A DNA stretch of 5,999 nt. It comes from Betaproteobacteria bacterium (GTDB taxonomy: Bacteria; Pseudomonadota; Gammaproteobacteria; Burkholderiales; SG8-41). Below the pieces are notes generated by a model that worked only from the letters and a program-made list of their open reading frames with translations, had not been told where the DNA came from and did no database searches. Shown here one piece after another: positions 4,805 through 5,999 of this stretch. The DNA lies in NCBI GenBank assembly GCA_021732805.1, contig JAKFUJ010000228.1, positions 1 to 5,999 of the forward strand. Direction: 5' to 3'. The position numbers and the translations under genes were made by a program. Position 1 is the first letter of the stretch. Every line of letters begins with the position of its first letter.

Positions 4805-5999
4805 TCAGCTCGCCAGGCGTTTGGCGCCGGCACCGGTGTCGTAATCGACGTTGGCCAGTTTTTCAGTACCCCACAATTGCTTCAGCAATGCCGCAGCCGC
4901 AGCCTTGCCCAGTACCGGCTCAGCAAGCTCGGTGAACTTGTCGTTCAGTTCGTCGTCAGTGAGCGGCAATTCCGGATCGCCTTTGCGGTACGGCTGGAAA
5001 TGCTCGAATTTGCGCCCGTCGTTGAGTTCGATTTCTATGCGGGATTCGCGTCGTCCTGGATAGCCTTTGGAGATTTCGGGATCGGCGATGGGTTCGATTT
5101 TCTTGATGGTCGCCCGCACATCGGCATCGTTCAGCCGCTCGGGCAGGAAGGCGTTGAGGCGTACGCTGCCGTGGACCAGAGCATGAGCGACAGTGTACTG
5201 GATGCTGAATTTCGCCTGGTACTCGCCTTCGGGTGTTGCGTTATCAATGATGTCGAGACCGGCCTGGTAAGTGGCGAGTTTGATGTGTTTGACATCTTTA
5301 TGTGCGAATTGATGCTGTTTTTGCAGATGCAGTACACCGTCGATCGACGGGAAGGTGTGTCCGCAGCAGCCGTGGTTTTTGAAGGTCACGTGATTGATGT
5401 GGTAATCAACGCCCAGGCCTTTGGTGGCCTTGCTCCAGTCCGGATTGACGCTCATCGCGTTGCCGAAACCGGATTCGCCTTCAATGATGTCCAGCGCGCC
5501 GGTGACGCCTTTCATTGCCGCCATTGCCGCCCAGCAACCGGCGTCTGCCGCGTGACCGCCGTGCAGCGGCTTGGTCATCGCCTGTGACAGGAATGCCTGC
5601 TTCAGGCCCGACGCAAAGCTGCCGACCGTGGCCATCGCGTGCATGAACTGTTCCTTGTTCGCGCCGAGGATGGTTGCGGCGGCCGCCGCAGCACCGAAGG
5701 CGCCCACGGTGCCGGTGGTGTGCCAGTACTTGTAGTGCGACGGCATCACCGATTCGCCGATGCGGGTGGAGATTTCATAACCGACAATCACGCCGCGCAG
5801 GAATTTGTCGCCGGAGGCGCCGCTGGCCTGGGCTGCTGCCAACGCTGCTGAAATCACCGGGCTGCCCGGGTGGTAACCGGCATCGCGGTAGATGTCGTCG
5901 AATTCCACCGAATGCGAAGCGGCGCCGTTGATCATCGCGGCGGCGCGCAGCGTGGCGCGGCGGCCGGTGGCCAGCCGGGCACGACCGCGATCCAGATCC
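4805..5999 (-). CDS. MmgE/PrpD family protein, N-terminus cut by right edge
   Basis: This is a cytoplasmic enzyme of the family that includes 2-methylcitrate dehydratase (PrpD), cis-aconitate decarboxylase and iminodisuccinate epimerase. The frame stays open to the right edge, 21 codons upstream of the first visible ATG (5935). That ATG is internal, because it lies inside the conserved block leading to NGAASHSVEFDD. About 397 residues are visible; the family usually has about 450-480, so roughly 60 are missing. Family motifs in order are HSVEFDD, HPGSPV, YWHTTGTVGAFGAAAAA, MTKPLHGGHAA, a GCCGH segment and a C-terminal RRESRIEIELNDGR strand. From memory, the His of WHTTGT and the Lys of TKPLH align with active-site His159 and Lys207 of human ACOD1, so the protein is probably catalytic. 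It is the first visible gene of the cluster, and the next gene starts 1 nt after its TGA. Family membership is firm; dehydratase, decarboxylase or epimerase activity cannot be decided here. Confidence 0.93.
   Translation of the reverse strand, partial: DLDRGRARLATGRRATLRAAAMINGAASHSVEFDDIYRDAGYHPGSPVISAALAAAQASGASGDKFLRGVIVGYEISTRIGESVMPSHYKYWHTTGTVGAFGAAAAAATILGANKEQFMHAMATVGSFASGLKQAFLSQAMTKPLHGGHAADAGCWAAMAAMKGVTGALDIIEGESGFGNAMSVNPDWSKATKGLGVDYHINHVTFKNHGCCGHTFPSIDGVLHLQKQHQFAHKDVKHIKLATYQAGLDIIDNATPEGEYQAKFSIQYTVAHALVHGSVRLNAFLPERLNDADVRATIKKIEPIADPEISKGYPGRRESRIEIELNDGRKFEHFQPYRKGDPELPLTDDELNDKFTELAEPVLGKAAAAALLKQLWGTEKLANVDYDTGAGAKRLAS

Noticed and set aside
4577..5587. Long plus-strand open frame (336 codons)
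   Set aside because: It spans the antisense of both the Bug gene and the MmgE/PrpD gene, which are well supported; its product has no coherent motifs.

Overview
The window looks like part of a catabolic gene cluster from a betaproteobacterium, most likely Burkholderiales. The evidence is moderately high GC, two Bug-type periplasmic binding proteins (a family greatly expanded in that order), and Bug genes placed beside MmgE/PrpD, isocitrate-lyase-superfamily and aconitase-superfamily genes. This taxonomic call is inference. All six genes lie on the minus strand, so transcription runs from right to left.

Layout in transcription order: an MmgE/PrpD-family gene cut by the right edge (4805-5999); a Bug binding protein starting 1 nt after it (3841-4803); a 174-nt non-coding gap (3667-3840) with a perfect 14-bp tandem repeat and an overlapping inverted repeat; a second Bug protein (2704-3666); after 22 nt a PEP mutase/isocitrate lyase superfamily lyase (1773-2681); a small bicupin-like protein that overlaps the lyase stop by 4 nt (1105-1776); and after 14 nt a LeuC-type hydro-lyase large subunit cut by the left edge (1-1090). 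Almost every base outside the 174-nt gap is coding, so the layout fits one operon, possibly with a second regulatory point in the gap. No transposon, RNA gene or CRISPR array was seen.

The three enzymes match the chemistry of the 2-methylcitrate cycle and of 2,3-dimethylmalate breakdown: dehydration of a hydroxy-polycarboxylate (MmgE/PrpD), hydration at the neighbouring carbon (LeuC with an expected LeuD partner off the left edge), then retro-aldol cleavage (isocitrate lyase superfamily). The Bug proteins would capture a di- or tricarboxylate in the periplasm. The lyase and the LeuC-like protein both differ from the standard enzymes (PrpB, leucine-pathway LeuC) at recognisable motifs, so the substrate is probably a non-standard branched or substituted carboxylate. 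The sequence alone does not identify it.
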